Source: Pseudogulbenkiania sp.
GTDB lineage: Bacteria; Pseudomonadota; Gammaproteobacteria; Burkholderiales; Chromobacteriaceae
Length of the DNA: 64,000 nt
NCBI GenBank assembly: GCA_018260425.1
Contig: JAGLBD010000003.1
Coordinates: 40,948-104,947, forward strand
Direction: 5' to 3'
Below the pieces are notes generated by a model, which did no database searches, was not told the origin of the DNA, and saw only the letters and a list, made by a program, of their open reading frames with translations. The translations under genes were made by a program, and so were the position numbers. Shown piece after piece: positions 26,866-37,024 of the stretch (its first letter is position 1; every line of letters begins with the position of its first letter).

Positions 26866-26958
26866 AGGGGAGGCGATAAGGGTTCCGGGATGGCCGGAGC
26901 GAGGGAGTGAATCAGTCAAAACCGACGGGGTGGGGTGTGGGGGACGATCGTCAAACGT

Positions 26959-27085
26959 AAAAAAAAGGGACCGGTTTCCCGCCGATCATCCCGTTGTTCG
27001 TTAAAAGCCGGCTGGCGGCTTTCTCCTCCATCTCTATCTTTGTTGTCAGGTCAGACTTGGCGCATGCTGCAGGCGGGAAACCGGT
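26959..27085 (-). ncRNA. Candidate structured RNA or long-range terminator
   Basis: This is the notable part of the 404-bp gap between lipoprotein B and the copper chaperone gene. The arms ACCGGTTTCCCGCC (26970-26983) and GGCGGGAAACCGGT (27072-27085) are perfect 14-bp inverted repeats around an 88-nt loop that holds a smaller hairpin (AAGCCG / CGGCTT, 27005-27021). Read on the minus strand the distal arm is followed by CCC and eight T's, as in an intrinsic terminator. A small RNA or 3'-UTR terminator of the PCu(A)C gene is possible. I saw no convincing promoter. Confidence 0.45.
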
Positions 27086-27220
27086 CTAACTGCTGGTTGG
27101 GTATTGCCTGATTGTTGTTCAGACGAGCCCAGTGTGCCCAAACCCTGAAAACAAGTAAAGCATTGACTCTAATCCGGATGGAATGCTGCGCTGCATGATG
27201 TAGCGCTCGCGGTACACGGG

Positions 27221-27673
27221 TCAATGACCGTGGGGTTCGTCTTTCTCCACCACGACCTGAACCTCGACATCACCGGCTTTTTCAAAATGCAGTTTCATCG
27301 GGAAGCGCTCGCCGGCCTTGAGTTCCGCGGTCGGTGAAAACAGCATCACGTGATATTTGCCGGGAGCAAACACCACTTTGCCGCCGGCCGGGATGGTGAC
27401 ACCGCCTTCGACCTTGCGCATGCGCATGACGCCCTGATCATTGATATGGTTGTGCAGCTCGGCACTTTTGGCACGCGGAGTATCAACCTGAACCAGCTTG
27501 TCGTCGCTGTTGCCTTGATTGTCGAGAGTAAAGTAAACCGCACCGGTCGGACTGTTGGCCGGCATGGCCCGGGCCCAGGGGTGACCAATCAGGATCTTGC
27601 CGGCATGATATTCATGGGCAGAGGCGGCAAGGGCAATGGCACTCAGCGTAACAGCGGCAACAAGACGTTTCAT
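27221..27673 (-). CDS. PCu(A)C periplasmic copper chaperone
   Basis: A 150-residue periplasmic copper-binding protein with a Sec signal (MKRLVAAVTLSAIALAASA). The copper site is visible: H74 in AELHNH, M85 in VMRMRKVEG, and H108/M110 in GKYHVMLF, in the usual order and near the usual spacing of the family. It has one extra residue between M85 and H108. PCu(A)C proteins deliver Cu(I) to the CuA or CuB sites of cytochrome oxidase. A His-rich C-terminus (EPHGH) adds ligands. It is divergent from marC. No senC/sco gene adjoins. Confidence 0.88.
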   Translation of the reverse strand: MKRLVAAVTLSAIALAASAHEYHAGKILIGHPWARAMPANSPTGAVYFTLDNQGNSDDKLVQVDTPRAKSAELHNHINDQGVMRMRKVEGGVTIPAGGKVVFAPGKYHVMLFSPTAELKAGERFPMKLHFEKAGDVEVQVVVEKDEPHGH

Positions 27674-27847
27674 GATTTACCTGGCATGGAAGAAATGGGT
27701 ACGTTGCGACGTTAGCACAGATGGCGGATTTCGTGCTGTGACAAACTGTCGCAGGGGCGACCATGGTTTAAGGTTCGACGACGTTGCGGTACCCGCGTGA
27801 TGACATCTATATTAGAATCTGCTTGATTACGTGTGTGGACTGTTTTC

Positions 27848-28495
27848 ATGTTCAAGACCCTGTCGCTGCAGTTCCTGTTCGGCGGCCTCATCAGCCTCGT
27901 GACAATCACCAACCCCTTGTCCAAGATTCCCTTGTTCGTCACGTTGACCCGTGACATGAGTGATTTGCGACGGGCTACCCAGGCCAAGTGGGCCTGTCTG
28001 TATGCCGCCATGATCATGGTGGTGTGTCTGGTGGCCGGCAATGTAATCTTGTCGGTATTCGGGATTTCCTATGGCGCCTTGCGTATTGCCGGTGGTTTTG
28101 TGGTGGCGGTGCTGGGGTATCGCATGTTGTTTCTGACGCAGGACCCGGGCATGGCGCCACGCCCGGACAGCCAGCGTGAGGATGTGTCGTTTTTTCCGAT
28201 TGCCATGCCGGGCATCAGCGGACCGGGGACCATTGCGGTGGTGATCGGCATTTCGACCGAGATTGCCGAACTGGCCAGTCTGACCGAGAAGTCGCTGGCC
28301 TTTGCCATGACGATCGGGGCGATCGGACTGACCAGTTTCGGGATGTGGCTGGTGTTGCGCTCCTCGGTGTTGATCTCGGAGCGCCTGGGTCATGCCGGAC
28401 GGGAGGTCATGACCCGGCTGATGGGATTTTTGCTGATCTGTGTCGGTGTGCAGTTTATCGGTTCCGGTGTGCGCACCTTCATGTCAGGTTCCTGA
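27848..28495 (+). CDS. MarC-family integral membrane protein
   Basis: A 215-residue inner-membrane protein with about six hydrophobic segments, of the MarC/UPF0056 family of unknown function. Family features are LVTITNPLSKIPLFVTLT near the N-terminus and PIAMPGISGPGTIAVVIG near residue 120. The ATG at 27848 is chosen over an in-frame GTG at 27833; neither has a good Shine-Dalgarno. TTGCGG, 18 nt and TATATT upstream may be the promoter. Its stop abuts the convergent APC gene (TGA|TCA). Confidence 0.88.
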   Translation: MFKTLSLQFLFGGLISLVTITNPLSKIPLFVTLTRDMSDLRRATQAKWACLYAAMIMVVCLVAGNVILSVFGISYGALRIAGGFVVAVLGYRMLFLTQDPGMAPRPDSQREDVSFFPIAMPGISGPGTIAVVIGISTEIAELASLTEKSLAFAMTIGAIGLTSFGMWLVLRSSVLISERLGHAGREVMTRLMGFLLICVGVQFIGSGVRTFMSGS

Positions 28496-29815
28496 TCAGG
28501 CGGTCGCCAACTCAACCTTGTTGCGCCATTGGCGCCAGGTATACATCGGAATGCCGGCGATCAGGACCAGAAAGGTCCAGAAGGCCGCATCGCGTCCTGC
28601 GCCATAAATCGCCCCCAGTGTGAACAGGAACGCCAGCACGGCCGTCACCACGGCCTTGCGGATTTCCCTGGGGGTGGCCTCGACCTTGCCATCCACCAGA
28701 ATCTGCAATTGCGCGGCTGCGCAGAATGCATAGGGTATCAGCGCCGTCAGGGTGCCCAGCAATGCCACGATATTGAACATGCCGACCAGGCTCTCGTTGA
28801 AATCCATCGCCATCAGCACCGTCACCAGAATGCTCGAGGCAATCAGGCCATTGGCCGGAACACCATGGCGGTTGAGTTTTGCCAGTGAGTGGGGAAACAG
28901 TCCGTCCCGTGCGGCCGCCATGGGGATTTGTCCCTGCAGTAGTGCCCAACCATTCAAGGTCCCCATACAGGCAATTACCGCACCGGCCGCGACCAGCAGA
29001 TAGCCGGTATGGCCGAACAGCAGGCGGGCGGCATCGGCAAACGGGGCGCTGGATTTGGCCAGCTCGCCGGCCGGGATCATGCCTTGAATGGCCGTGACCG
29101 ACACGATGTAGATCACCGCAGTGAAGACCGTACCGAAGATCGTGGCATTCGGGATGGTCTTCTGCGGTTCGACGACATCGTCGGCGGGTACGGTGGCCGA
29201 CTCCAGTCCGACGAATGACCACATGGTCAGTGCCGCTACCTGGAAGACCACATTGACCAATGAGAGCGGATCGGCAGGCTTGGTGCTGGCGACCTGCAGA
29301 TTGGCAATGTCGAAGTGGAACAGTCCCACGATGCCGACCAGCAGCAGCGGAATCAGTTTGAGCAGTGTCATGACCAGACCAAAGGCACCGGCGGTACGAC
29401 TGCCCAGCAAATTGACCAGAGTGAAGAACCAGATGAAGGCGACGCCGGCAAGACACCCTGCCACCGGGTTGGCCAGTGCCGGCACAAACACCTTGAGGTA
29501 GCCGATCAGCGTGACCGCAACCGCGGCGTTGCCGATCCAGGCCGCCTTCCAGTAGCACCAGGCACACAGATAGGCGGCAAAGTCGCCGTAGGCGCGCCGG
29601 GTATAGGCATAGGGCCCCCCTGCTGCGGGTTCGGCACGTACCAGAAAGGCGAACATCATCGCCAGACACACGGACCCCGCCGTGGCCAGCGCCCAGCCCC
29701 ACAGACTATGCAGGCCGAAGGGGGCGAGCGAGGATGGCAAAAGAAAAATGCCCGAGCCGATCATATTACCGATGACCAGCGCCGAGCACATCCAGAATCC
29801 CATTTTCTTGGACAT
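28496..29815 (-). CDS. APC-family amino acid/polyamine transporter
   Basis: A 439-residue inner-membrane transporter with about 12 hydrophobic segments. The first segment carries the APC glycine motif GNMIGSGIFLLPSSLAPFG, and GPYAYTRRAYGDFAAYLCAW and MWSFVGLESATVPADDV follow in family order. It resembles the arginine/agmatine-type antiporter AdiC and related permeases in layout, but the substrate cannot be fixed from sequence. The ATG at 29815 has GGAG upstream. It converges on marC with no gap. Confidence 0.85.
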   Translation of the reverse strand: MSKKMGFWMCSALVIGNMIGSGIFLLPSSLAPFGLHSLWGWALATAGSVCLAMMFAFLVRAEPAAGGPYAYTRRAYGDFAAYLCAWCYWKAAWIGNAAVAVTLIGYLKVFVPALANPVAGCLAGVAFIWFFTLVNLLGSRTAGAFGLVMTLLKLIPLLLVGIVGLFHFDIANLQVASTKPADPLSLVNVVFQVAALTMWSFVGLESATVPADDVVEPQKTIPNATIFGTVFTAVIYIVSVTAIQGMIPAGELAKSSAPFADAARLLFGHTGYLLVAAGAVIACMGTLNGWALLQGQIPMAAARDGLFPHSLAKLNRHGVPANGLIASSILVTVLMAMDFNESLVGMFNIVALLGTLTALIPYAFCAAAQLQILVDGKVEATPREIRKAVVTAVLAFLFTLGAIYGAGRDAAFWTFLVLIAGIPMYTWRQWRNKVELATA

Positions 29816-29955
29816 GGTGTCTCCGCAAGGTGTTGCTGTTCGGAAGTCGAATCCGAACTTAACGCAGTCGCGGAGATATGGTGCACACGCCGATGTCACT
29901 ATACCTATACGGTATTTTAAATGACATTTGATGGTGCTTTATGGTGGGAGTCGAA

Positions 29956-29994
29956 CAAACCCGGGCAGACCATTCCTGTCATGCTCTGCCCGGG
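29956..29994 (-). terminator. Terminator of the sterol-desaturase-family gene
   Basis: A perfect 10-bp stem, CCCGGGCAGA / TCTGCCCGGG, with a 15-nt loop, followed on the minus strand by TTTG. The U-tract is short, but the stem is strong and lies 26 nt after the stop. Confidence 0.75.
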
Positions 29995-30020
29995 CGGGTG
30001 CGGCAACTGTCGCTAGCGGC

Positions 30021-30881
30021 TCAGTCTTTCTCTCTGGCCAGCGCCTCGGCCTTTTCCGGAGGGGCAACGAGTTGCGCCAGCTTGCCTTTGAGTGTCGGGG
30101 CATGGCGGAAATCGGCAAACATGTCGAACCACTCGGTCAGGCTGACGCGCAGCGGGTTGAAGGTATTGACCGGCTTCACCGTGCCATACTCGCAGGGTTC
30201 CGCAGTGATTTCTTCGACATAGGTGCCGAACAGTCGGTCCCATATCGACAGCACACCGGCGTAGTTGTGGTCGATATAGCGCGGATTCATGGCGTGATGG
30301 CTGCGGTGAATCGATGGCGTATTGAAGACCCACTCCAGCGGACCCAGTTTGGGAATGGCCCGGGTATGCACGAAGAACTGGAAGGCGAGATTGAGCAGCA
30401 CGATGGCGATCACCTGCTCCGGAGGAAAACCTATCCAGGCGATCGGCAACCAAAATAACCACATCCCGGCGACCGGATACATCAGACTCTGGCGGAAGGC
30501 GGTGGAGAAGTTCATCAATGTCGAACTGTGGTGCACGCTATGCGCGGCCCACAGCCAGCGAACCCGGTGGCTGGCGCGATGAAACCAGTAATAAAGAAAG
30601 TCCTGCAGCAGGAACAGAATCAGCAGGCTTTGCCAGCCGTTGTCAAACGTGAACAGTCGGTGTGACTGATAGATCCAGTGATACAGCGGCAGCACCAACA
30701 GCCAGGCCAGCTTGTCGGCGCCCTGATGCAACAGTGCCAGAGCCAGGTTGCACAGGCTGTCTTTCAGCACGAAGCGCTCGGCCAGCACCCCCTGCCGACG
30801 GTAGTGCCAGGCTTCCAGCGCAATGAACAACACGAATACCGGCCCGAGGGCCAGTAGTATCCATTCAACGTCAAACCCCAT
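30021..30881 (-). CDS. Sterol desaturase / fatty acid hydroxylase family membrane protein
   Basis: A 286-residue integral membrane di-iron oxygenase-type protein. The histidine clusters that bind the metals are HRASH near residue 102, HSVHHSS near residue 115, and HRSHH near residue 193, with YIDHNYAG after. Hydrophobic segments lie at about 8-25, 45-70, 85-100 and 140-165. Bacterial homologues act on lipids or carotenoids, but the substrate here is not predictable. GAGGAGAG precedes the ATG. It is monocistronic between its terminator and the rodA 3' end. Confidence 0.85.
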   Translation of the reverse strand: MGFDVEWILLALGPVFVLFIALEAWHYRRQGVLAERFVLKDSLCNLALALLHQGADKLAWLLVLPLYHWIYQSHRLFTFDNGWQSLLILFLLQDFLYYWFHRASHRVRWLWAAHSVHHSSTLMNFSTAFRQSLMYPVAGMWLFWLPIAWIGFPPEQVIAIVLLNLAFQFFVHTRAIPKLGPLEWVFNTPSIHRSHHAMNPRYIDHNYAGVLSIWDRLFGTYVEEITAEPCEYGTVKPVNTFNPLRVSLTEWFDMFADFRHAPTLKGKLAQLVAPPEKAEALAREKD

Positions 30882-30977
30882 CTTGCTCTCCTCGTGTTGC
30901 GCCTGTTGAGTCGGCGCTAATCGTTTGATTCGAGCAATTATCCTAAATGTCAGAATGGGTATTTGGCAATGAATGGA

Positions 30978-32072
30978 TTATTTTCTTTGATTTGCGATGC
31001 CCATCAACATGCCCATGCCGACGAACAGGGTCACTGTTGCCGTACCGCCATAGGAGACGAAGGGTAGCGGAACACCGACGACGGGCAGAATGCCTGACAC
31101 CATGCCCATGTTGACAAAGGCGTAGACGAAAAAGGATAAGGTAATCGAGCCGGCCATCAATCGGCCATACAGTGTCGGTGCCCGAGCGGTGATCATCAGG
31201 CCGCGACTGATGATAAGCAGGTAGAGCACTACCAGCAGAATGTTGCCGATCATGCCGAACTCTTCGGAGTACACCGCGAAAATGAAATCGGTGGTCCGTT
31301 CCGGAATGTAGTCCAGGTGCGTCTGGGTGCCCTTGAGCCAGCCTTTGCCGAAAGGGCCACCTGAACCAATGGCGATCATCGACTGGATAATGTGGTAGCC
31401 GGCACCCAAGGGGTCGGTCATCGGGTCGATCAAGGTCAGTACCCGTTTTCTTTGGTAGTCATGCAGCATTGGCCAGATGATGGGCAGGGCAGAGGCCCCC
31501 GCAATGACTCCGCCAATAATGATTTTCCAGGACAAGCCCGCGAAGAACAGCACGAAAAACCCGGCCGCCATGATCAGTGTGGCGGTGCCAAGGTCAGGTT
31601 GTTTCAATACCAGCCCGGTCGGCAACAGCATCAGCAAGGCGCCGACGGCGTAGTGCCACCAGCGCATCGACATTTCGAACTTTTGGAAATACCAGGCCAA
31701 CATCATCGGCAAGGCGATCTTCATGATCTCGGACGGCTGGATGCGGGTAATGCCGATGGAGATCCAGCGCGTCGAGCCATTCACGGTGATCCCCTTGAAG
31801 TGCACGGCCAGCAGCAGGATCATGCCAAGCAAATAGATCGGCGGGGCGAAATTCATTACTACCTGCGGCCGGGCGCGCGCCAGCAGCCACATGATAACCA
31901 GCGACAGGAAGGTGTAGATCAGCTTGTTGTCGATCTTGTAGAAGCTCTGGTTGGAGGCCGAGTACAGCACCAACAGGCTGAGCAGGAAAACCAGGCCGAG
32001 AAACAGCATCAGCCAGCCATCCAGCGGTTCTTTGATCGCTTGCCAGAGGCGTTTAATCAGGTGGGGCTGCAT
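30978..32072 (-). CDS. rodA: Rod-shape SEDS glycosyltransferase RodA
   Basis: A 364-residue SEDS membrane protein that polymerises lipid II into glycan for cell elongation, in complex with PBP2. About ten membrane segments are present; IQPSEIMKIALPMMLAWYF, DYQRKRVLTLIDP, GWLKGTQTHLDYIPERTTDFIFAVYSEE and LPFVSYGGTATVTLFVGMG are family motifs (the last holds the conserved Gly-rich loop). It is the last gene of mreBCD-mrdA-rodA and overlaps mrdA by 20 bp, so coupling is likely. No terminator was seen after it. Confidence 0.96.
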   Translation of the reverse strand: MQPHLIKRLWQAIKEPLDGWLMLFLGLVFLLSLLVLYSASNQSFYKIDNKLIYTFLSLVIMWLLARARPQVVMNFAPPIYLLGMILLLAVHFKGITVNGSTRWISIGITRIQPSEIMKIALPMMLAWYFQKFEMSMRWWHYAVGALLMLLPTGLVLKQPDLGTATLIMAAGFFVLFFAGLSWKIIIGGVIAGASALPIIWPMLHDYQRKRVLTLIDPMTDPLGAGYHIIQSMIAIGSGGPFGKGWLKGTQTHLDYIPERTTDFIFAVYSEEFGMIGNILLVVLYLLIISRGLMITARAPTLYGRLMAGSITLSFFVYAFVNMGMVSGILPVVGVPLPFVSYGGTATVTLFVGMGMLMGIANQRK

Positions 32073-33990
32073 CGGTCGACGGTGCCTCTTGCGGGATGGT
32101 TTTGAACTGGCCCATATCGCCAGGAATCTTGCCGGTCAGATAGAAGTCGAACAGCGCGCGGGCAATCGGCGCGGCAGCCGCGGCACCAAAGCCGGCATTT
32201 TCGACAATGATGGCAACGGCGATGCGCGGTTTCTCCACCGGAGCGAAGGCAATGAACCATGAATGGTCACGCTTTTGTTCTGCCAGCGCCGAGGCGTTGT
32301 ATTTCTGCCCCTGCGCGATACTGACCACCTGTGCCGTGCCGGTCTTGCCAGCCATGCTGTAGGTGAGCCCGGCACCAATGCGAGCTGCCGTGCCGCCCGG
32401 GCCGAGTACGCCGGTCATGCCCTGCTTCACATACTCGAAATTGTCTTTGGCAAAGGGTAGCGTGCGCAGTGGTTGCGCATCAATGCGACGGGTCTTGCCG
32501 GTATGGGTGTCGACGACTTCCTGTACCAGATGGGGTTTGAACACGACGCCATCATTGGCCATGATGGCCGTGGCATTGGCCATCTGCAGCGGAGTGTAGG
32601 CATTGAAGCCCTGGCCGATGCCGATGCTCACCACGTCGGCGGGCAGCCAGCGGCTTGCTTGTGGGCCCCACTTGGCAAAACGTTTGGCTTTCCATTGCTT
32701 GCTGGGCAATACCCCGATCGCTTCGCCATCCAGATCGATGCCGGTTTTGCTGCCCAGACCAAATTGGCCGACGACCGGATGAATCTTGTCGATGCCCATT
32801 TCCCAGGCGAGGCGGTAGAAGAAGGTGTCGCTGGATACCGTGATCGCACGTGCCAGATTGACCATGCCGTTACCGGTTTTGCGGCTGTCGCGGAACTCAT
32901 GCGAACTGCCGGGCAGATAGAAAGTTGCCGGAGCCGGCCGGATGTCGGTCTTGCCGATGGCATTGTTTTCCAGGGCAGCCATCGAGATGAACGGTTTGAA
33001 GGTCGAGCCCGGGGGATACACACCACGCAAGGCGCGGTTGACCAACGGTTTCTGCCAGTCGCTGTTAAGCGCGGCCCAGGTCTGGTTGTCGATGCCGTCG
33101 ATGAACAGGCTGGGGTCGAAACCGGGCTTGGACAGGAAGGCCAGCACTCCGCCGGTGGACGGGTCGATGGCCACCAGTGCGCCGCGGCGTTCGCCGAACA
33201 TTCTGTCGGCCATTTCCTGCAGGCGGATGTCCAGCGCCAGTTTGAGGGTATTGCCGTTGACCGGCGGTGTGCGTTTCAGCGAGCGGATGGCTCGCCCGCC
33301 CGAGTCGGTTTCCATTTCCTCGAAGCCGACCGTGCCGTGCAGATCGTCTTCATAGATGGCTTCCAGACCGGTTTTACCAATATAGGTCGTGCCACGATAG
33401 TTGGTGGTCTTGTCGTCGTCTTCCAGCTTTTCCTTGTCTTGCTGGTTGATCCGGCCGATATAGCCCAGCACATGGCTGGTCATTTCCTTGTAAGGGTAGT
33501 CACGGAACAGGCGGGCCTTGACCTCTACGCCGGGATAACTCCAGCCGTTGGCGGCAACCCGTGCCGCTTCCTCATCACTCAGTTTGACCTTGAGCGGGAT
33601 GGCTTCAAAGCCTTTGGACTCGTCCAGCAGTTTGCGGAAGCGTTTCAGGTCGCGTGGTGTGACATCGACGATTTTCGACAGGTCGGCAATGGTCTTTTCC
33701 AGATTCTCGATCTTGCTGGGTGTCAGTTCCAGCGTATAGGCGGAGTAGTTCTGCGCCAGGACGATGCCGTTGCGGTCAACGATCAGGCCGCGGTTGGGGA
33801 GAATCGGCACCAGCGAGATACGGTTACTCTGGGCGAGGGTGCTGTAATGTTCATGCTGGAAAACCTGTAACCAGACAAACCGTGCAATCAACACGATGAA
33901 CATCAGCACCATGAAAGAATAGGCGGCCAGCAGCCGCAGCTGGAACTGGCTTTCTTCTGCCTGAAGATTCTTCAGCTGAGGGCGGCGCAT
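32053..33990 (-). CDS. mrdA: Penicillin-binding protein 2, elongation transpeptidase
   Basis: A 645-residue class B PBP, the transpeptidase of the elongasome. A membrane anchor lies at about 23-42, then the pedestal domain, and the transpeptidase domain with SxxK at S329-T-F-K332, the SxN-type motif SSD at 386-388, and KTG at 549-551. The middle motif is SSD, as in E. coli PBP2. It precedes rodA and follows mreD by 7 nt. Beta-lactams such as mecillinam target this protein in E. coli. Confidence 0.96.
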   Translation of the reverse strand: MRRPQLKNLQAEESQFQLRLLAAYSFMVLMFIVLIARFVWLQVFQHEHYSTLAQSNRISLVPILPNRGLIVDRNGIVLAQNYSAYTLELTPSKIENLEKTIADLSKIVDVTPRDLKRFRKLLDESKGFEAIPLKVKLSDEEAARVAANGWSYPGVEVKARLFRDYPYKEMTSHVLGYIGRINQQDKEKLEDDDKTTNYRGTTYIGKTGLEAIYEDDLHGTVGFEEMETDSGGRAIRSLKRTPPVNGNTLKLALDIRLQEMADRMFGERRGALVAIDPSTGGVLAFLSKPGFDPSLFIDGIDNQTWAALNSDWQKPLVNRALRGVYPPGSTFKPFISMAALENNAIGKTDIRPAPATFYLPGSSHEFRDSRKTGNGMVNLARAITVSSDTFFYRLAWEMGIDKIHPVVGQFGLGSKTGIDLDGEAIGVLPSKQWKAKRFAKWGPQASRWLPADVVSIGIGQGFNAYTPLQMANATAIMANDGVVFKPHLVQEVVDTHTGKTRRIDAQPLRTLPFAKDNFEYVKQGMTGVLGPGGTAARIGAGLTYSMAGKTGTAQVVSIAQGQKYNASALAEQKRDHSWFIAFAPVEKPRIAVAIIVENAGFGAAAAAPIARALFDFYLTGKIPGDMGQFKTIPQEAPSTDAAPPD

Positions 33991-33997
33991 GGGGGGC

Positions 33998-34504
33998 TCA
34001 GTCGTTCAGGTTGCGGTAGGGAAGCAGCAACAATTTGGTGATCAATGGCCACAGCAGCGCTCCAGTCAACGGCGGCAGGAAGTAGGACCAGCCGACAAAG
34101 GCCGAACCGGCTGCCATGCGCGCTACCACCATGATGAACTGGTTGATGAACATCAGTGCCATCACGCTGAGCGCCTGTTGTCCAAGGTTGAACATGATCA
34201 ACTGGCGTTGGCGCAGCAGCGCGAGGAAACTGGTGACCGAGTAGGCGAGGGCATGCTGGCCGAACAGGCCTGCGCTGGCAATGTCGGCGAGAATGCCGAC
34301 AATGAACGAGGTGCCGACACCGACGCGGCGGGGCTGGTTGATGACCCAGTACAGCACCAGCAAGCCGGTGAAGTCGGGCAGCCAAGCCTGCGCGCCGTCC
34401 GGCAAAGGCAGCAGTTCGAAGAGGATCGCCAGCATGAAGCTGAGCAGAATGATGCGGCGCTTCACCGGCTTGAGAATTTCTTTCGGGCGGTCGAACGACA
34501 TCAA
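33998..34504 (-). CDS. mreD: Rod-shape determining protein MreD
   Basis: A 168-residue inner-membrane protein with about five hydrophobic helices (for example LLSFMLAILFELLPL and FIVGILADIASAGLFG) and little soluble sequence. It has the MreD pattern, including LLVLYWVINQPRRVGVGTSFIVGILAD and the GxxxD-type helix. MreD links MreC to the elongasome. Its start overlaps the mreC stop by 4 bp, and it precedes mrdA. Assignment rests on family pattern plus the conserved gene order. Confidence 0.9.
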   Translation of the reverse strand: MMSFDRPKEILKPVKRRIILLSFMLAILFELLPLPDGAQAWLPDFTGLLVLYWVINQPRRVGVGTSFIVGILADIASAGLFGQHALAYSVTSFLALLRQRQLIMFNLGQQALSVMALMFINQFIMVVARMAAGSAFVGWSYFLPPLTGALLWPLITKLLLLPYRNLND

Positions 34505-35409
34505 TTATCCTCGTCTTCGGCAGACTTTTTCTTGGTTTTCTGCACGGGGGCGACCGGTTCGGCCGGGCGGGCCGGAACATGGCTTTTCTCTTCCAGTACC
34601 ATGACGTAACGACCTCGCTGCACGCCGGCTACCGGGACAATGACCATGCGGATGAAAGCCGTGTCGCCATTGCGTTCGACGCGGCTGACGCGGGCCACCG
34701 GCAAGCCTTCCGGATAGAGACCGTCGATGCCGGAGGTCACCAGCAGATCACCTTGTTGCACATCGGCATGCACCGGCAGGTAGCGCACTTCGACGCCGCC
34801 GCCATAGCCATACAGAATGGCGCGGGCGCCGGTGCGCTGCAACATCACAGGAATCATCAGGGTTTTGTCGATGACCAGCGTCACTTCGGCGGTCAGTGGT
34901 TGGACCCGGGTGATCTGGCCGATCAGTCCCTGGTCGTCGACCACCGGCTGGCCGGGGCGCAAGTGGGCATCTTCACCCTTGTCGATGATGATCTTGTAGG
35001 AAAACGGGTCGCGGCCGGTGTACAGCACTTCAGCCAGTTCGCCGGCATCGTGGCGAACCGACTTGAACTGGTTCTGGCGACGCAGCGCATCGTAGTCGCG
35101 TTCCAGGGTTTCCAGACGCGACAAGCGGGCGGCCATCGCCAGGTGGCGATTGCGCAAAGAATTGTTTTCCGTCTGCAGGCTTGCCTGGGTGGTGAAGAAA
35201 TCCCCGACGTCGCGTGCCAGTGTCACCGGAAGGTTGACGGCACGCTGCAAAGGATAAAACACCACCGACAAGCCCTGACGGGCACGTTCCATCAGTCCGA
35301 ACTGACTGTCGCTTACCAGCAGTGCAACCGATAATACGGCGCACAGCGCCAGTCGCGCGGCAGGGCTCGGACCCTGCCGGATGAAGCTGGGATTGTTGGC
35401 AAAGTCCAT
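34501..35409 (-). CDS. mreC: Rod-shape determining protein MreC
   Basis: A 302-residue bitopic protein: short cytoplasmic N-terminus, one membrane segment (about 18-35, LALCAVLSVALLV), a coiled coil near 70-115 (LQTENNSLRNRHLAMAARL), and the two beta domains with VVDDQGLIGQITRV and GYGGGVEVRYLPVHADVQQGD. A charged tail (KTKKKSAEDEDN) ends it. MreC couples cytoplasmic MreB to PBP2. I use the ATG at 35409; a GTG 9 nt upstream is possible. A hairpin without U-tract separates it from mreB. Confidence 0.94.
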   Translation of the reverse strand: MDFANNPSFIRQGPSPAARLALCAVLSVALLVSDSQFGLMERARQGLSVVFYPLQRAVNLPVTLARDVGDFFTTQASLQTENNSLRNRHLAMAARLSRLETLERDYDALRRQNQFKSVRHDAGELAEVLYTGRDPFSYKIIIDKGEDAHLRPGQPVVDDQGLIGQITRVQPLTAEVTLVIDKTLMIPVMLQRTGARAILYGYGGGVEVRYLPVHADVQQGDLLVTSGIDGLYPEGLPVARVSRVERNGDTAFIRMVIVPVAGVQRGRYVMVLEEKSHVPARPAEPVAPVQKTKKKSAEDEDN

Positions 35410-35420
35410 CTGAACCACCG

Positions 35421-35438
35421 CCGCCCCTTGCGGGGCGG
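35421..35438 (-). other. Hairpin between mreB and mreC
   Basis: CCGCCCC-GCAA-GGGGCGG on the minus strand, 14 nt after the mreB stop, with no U-tract. It may reduce expression of mreC and later genes relative to mreB, or protect the mreB 3' end. Confidence 0.5.
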
Positions 35439-35451
35439 TACCAGAGTCGAT

Positions 35452-36519
<1,068 letters not shown>

Positions 36520-36713
36520 TTATTTAGGCGCTGGGCATAATTTGGGCCCGCAAACCCCGGGTAACACTTTTTACCACCCCGGCGCCGTCAGTGCGAGCCC
36601 CTTGGCAGGGCTGTGCGTTGAAAGCGTCGTTGTGCATCGTGAATCTTGGGAGAATCAAACTGGCTATGATACCCTATAAAACTTGAAATATTAAAGGTTT
36701 TGACGAGGACACC

Positions 36714-37001
36714 ATGTCATTGACGCATCAGGATGTCGCGCGGATTGCCAAACTGGCCCGCATCGCCGTGACTCACGACGAAATCGAGTCTGTCGGCGCT
36801 CAGCTGAACACCATTTTCGGCCTGATCGAGAAGATGCAGGCAGTCAATACCGACGGTATCGAACCTATGGCTCATCCGCAAGAGGTGTCGTTGCGTTTGC
36901 GTGACGACGTCGTGACGGAAGTGAACCAGCGCGAAGCCTTCCAGGCTGTGGCGCCACAGGTCGAGGGCGGTTTGTTCCTCGTTCCCAAGGTTATCGAGTA
37001 A
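36714..37001 (+). CDS. gatC: Aspartyl/glutamyl-tRNA amidotransferase subunit C
   Basis: A 95-residue scaffold subunit of GatCAB, wrapping around GatA and GatB so that mischarged Glu-tRNA-Gln or Asp-tRNA-Asn can be amidated. [15 protein letters not shown], the [20 protein letters not shown] stretch and the final FLVPKVIE are family hallmarks. Presence of GatCAB suggests a missing GlnRS or AsnRS in at least one pathway. TATGAT upstream may be the -10; an in-frame CCTATAAAAC lies nearby. Confidence 0.95.
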   Translation: MSLTHQDVARIAKLARIAVTHDEIESVGAQLNTIFGLIEKMQAVNTDGIEPMAHPQEVSLRLRDDVVTEVNQREAFQAVAPQVEGGLFLVPKVIE

Positions 37002-37024
37002 GTGTGCGCGGGAAATACGAAATT

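Noticed and set aside
25039..26940. Insertion sequence or transposon around the lipoprotein duplication
   Set aside because: No transposase, terminal inverted repeats or target duplication are visible; a plain tandem gene duplication explains it.
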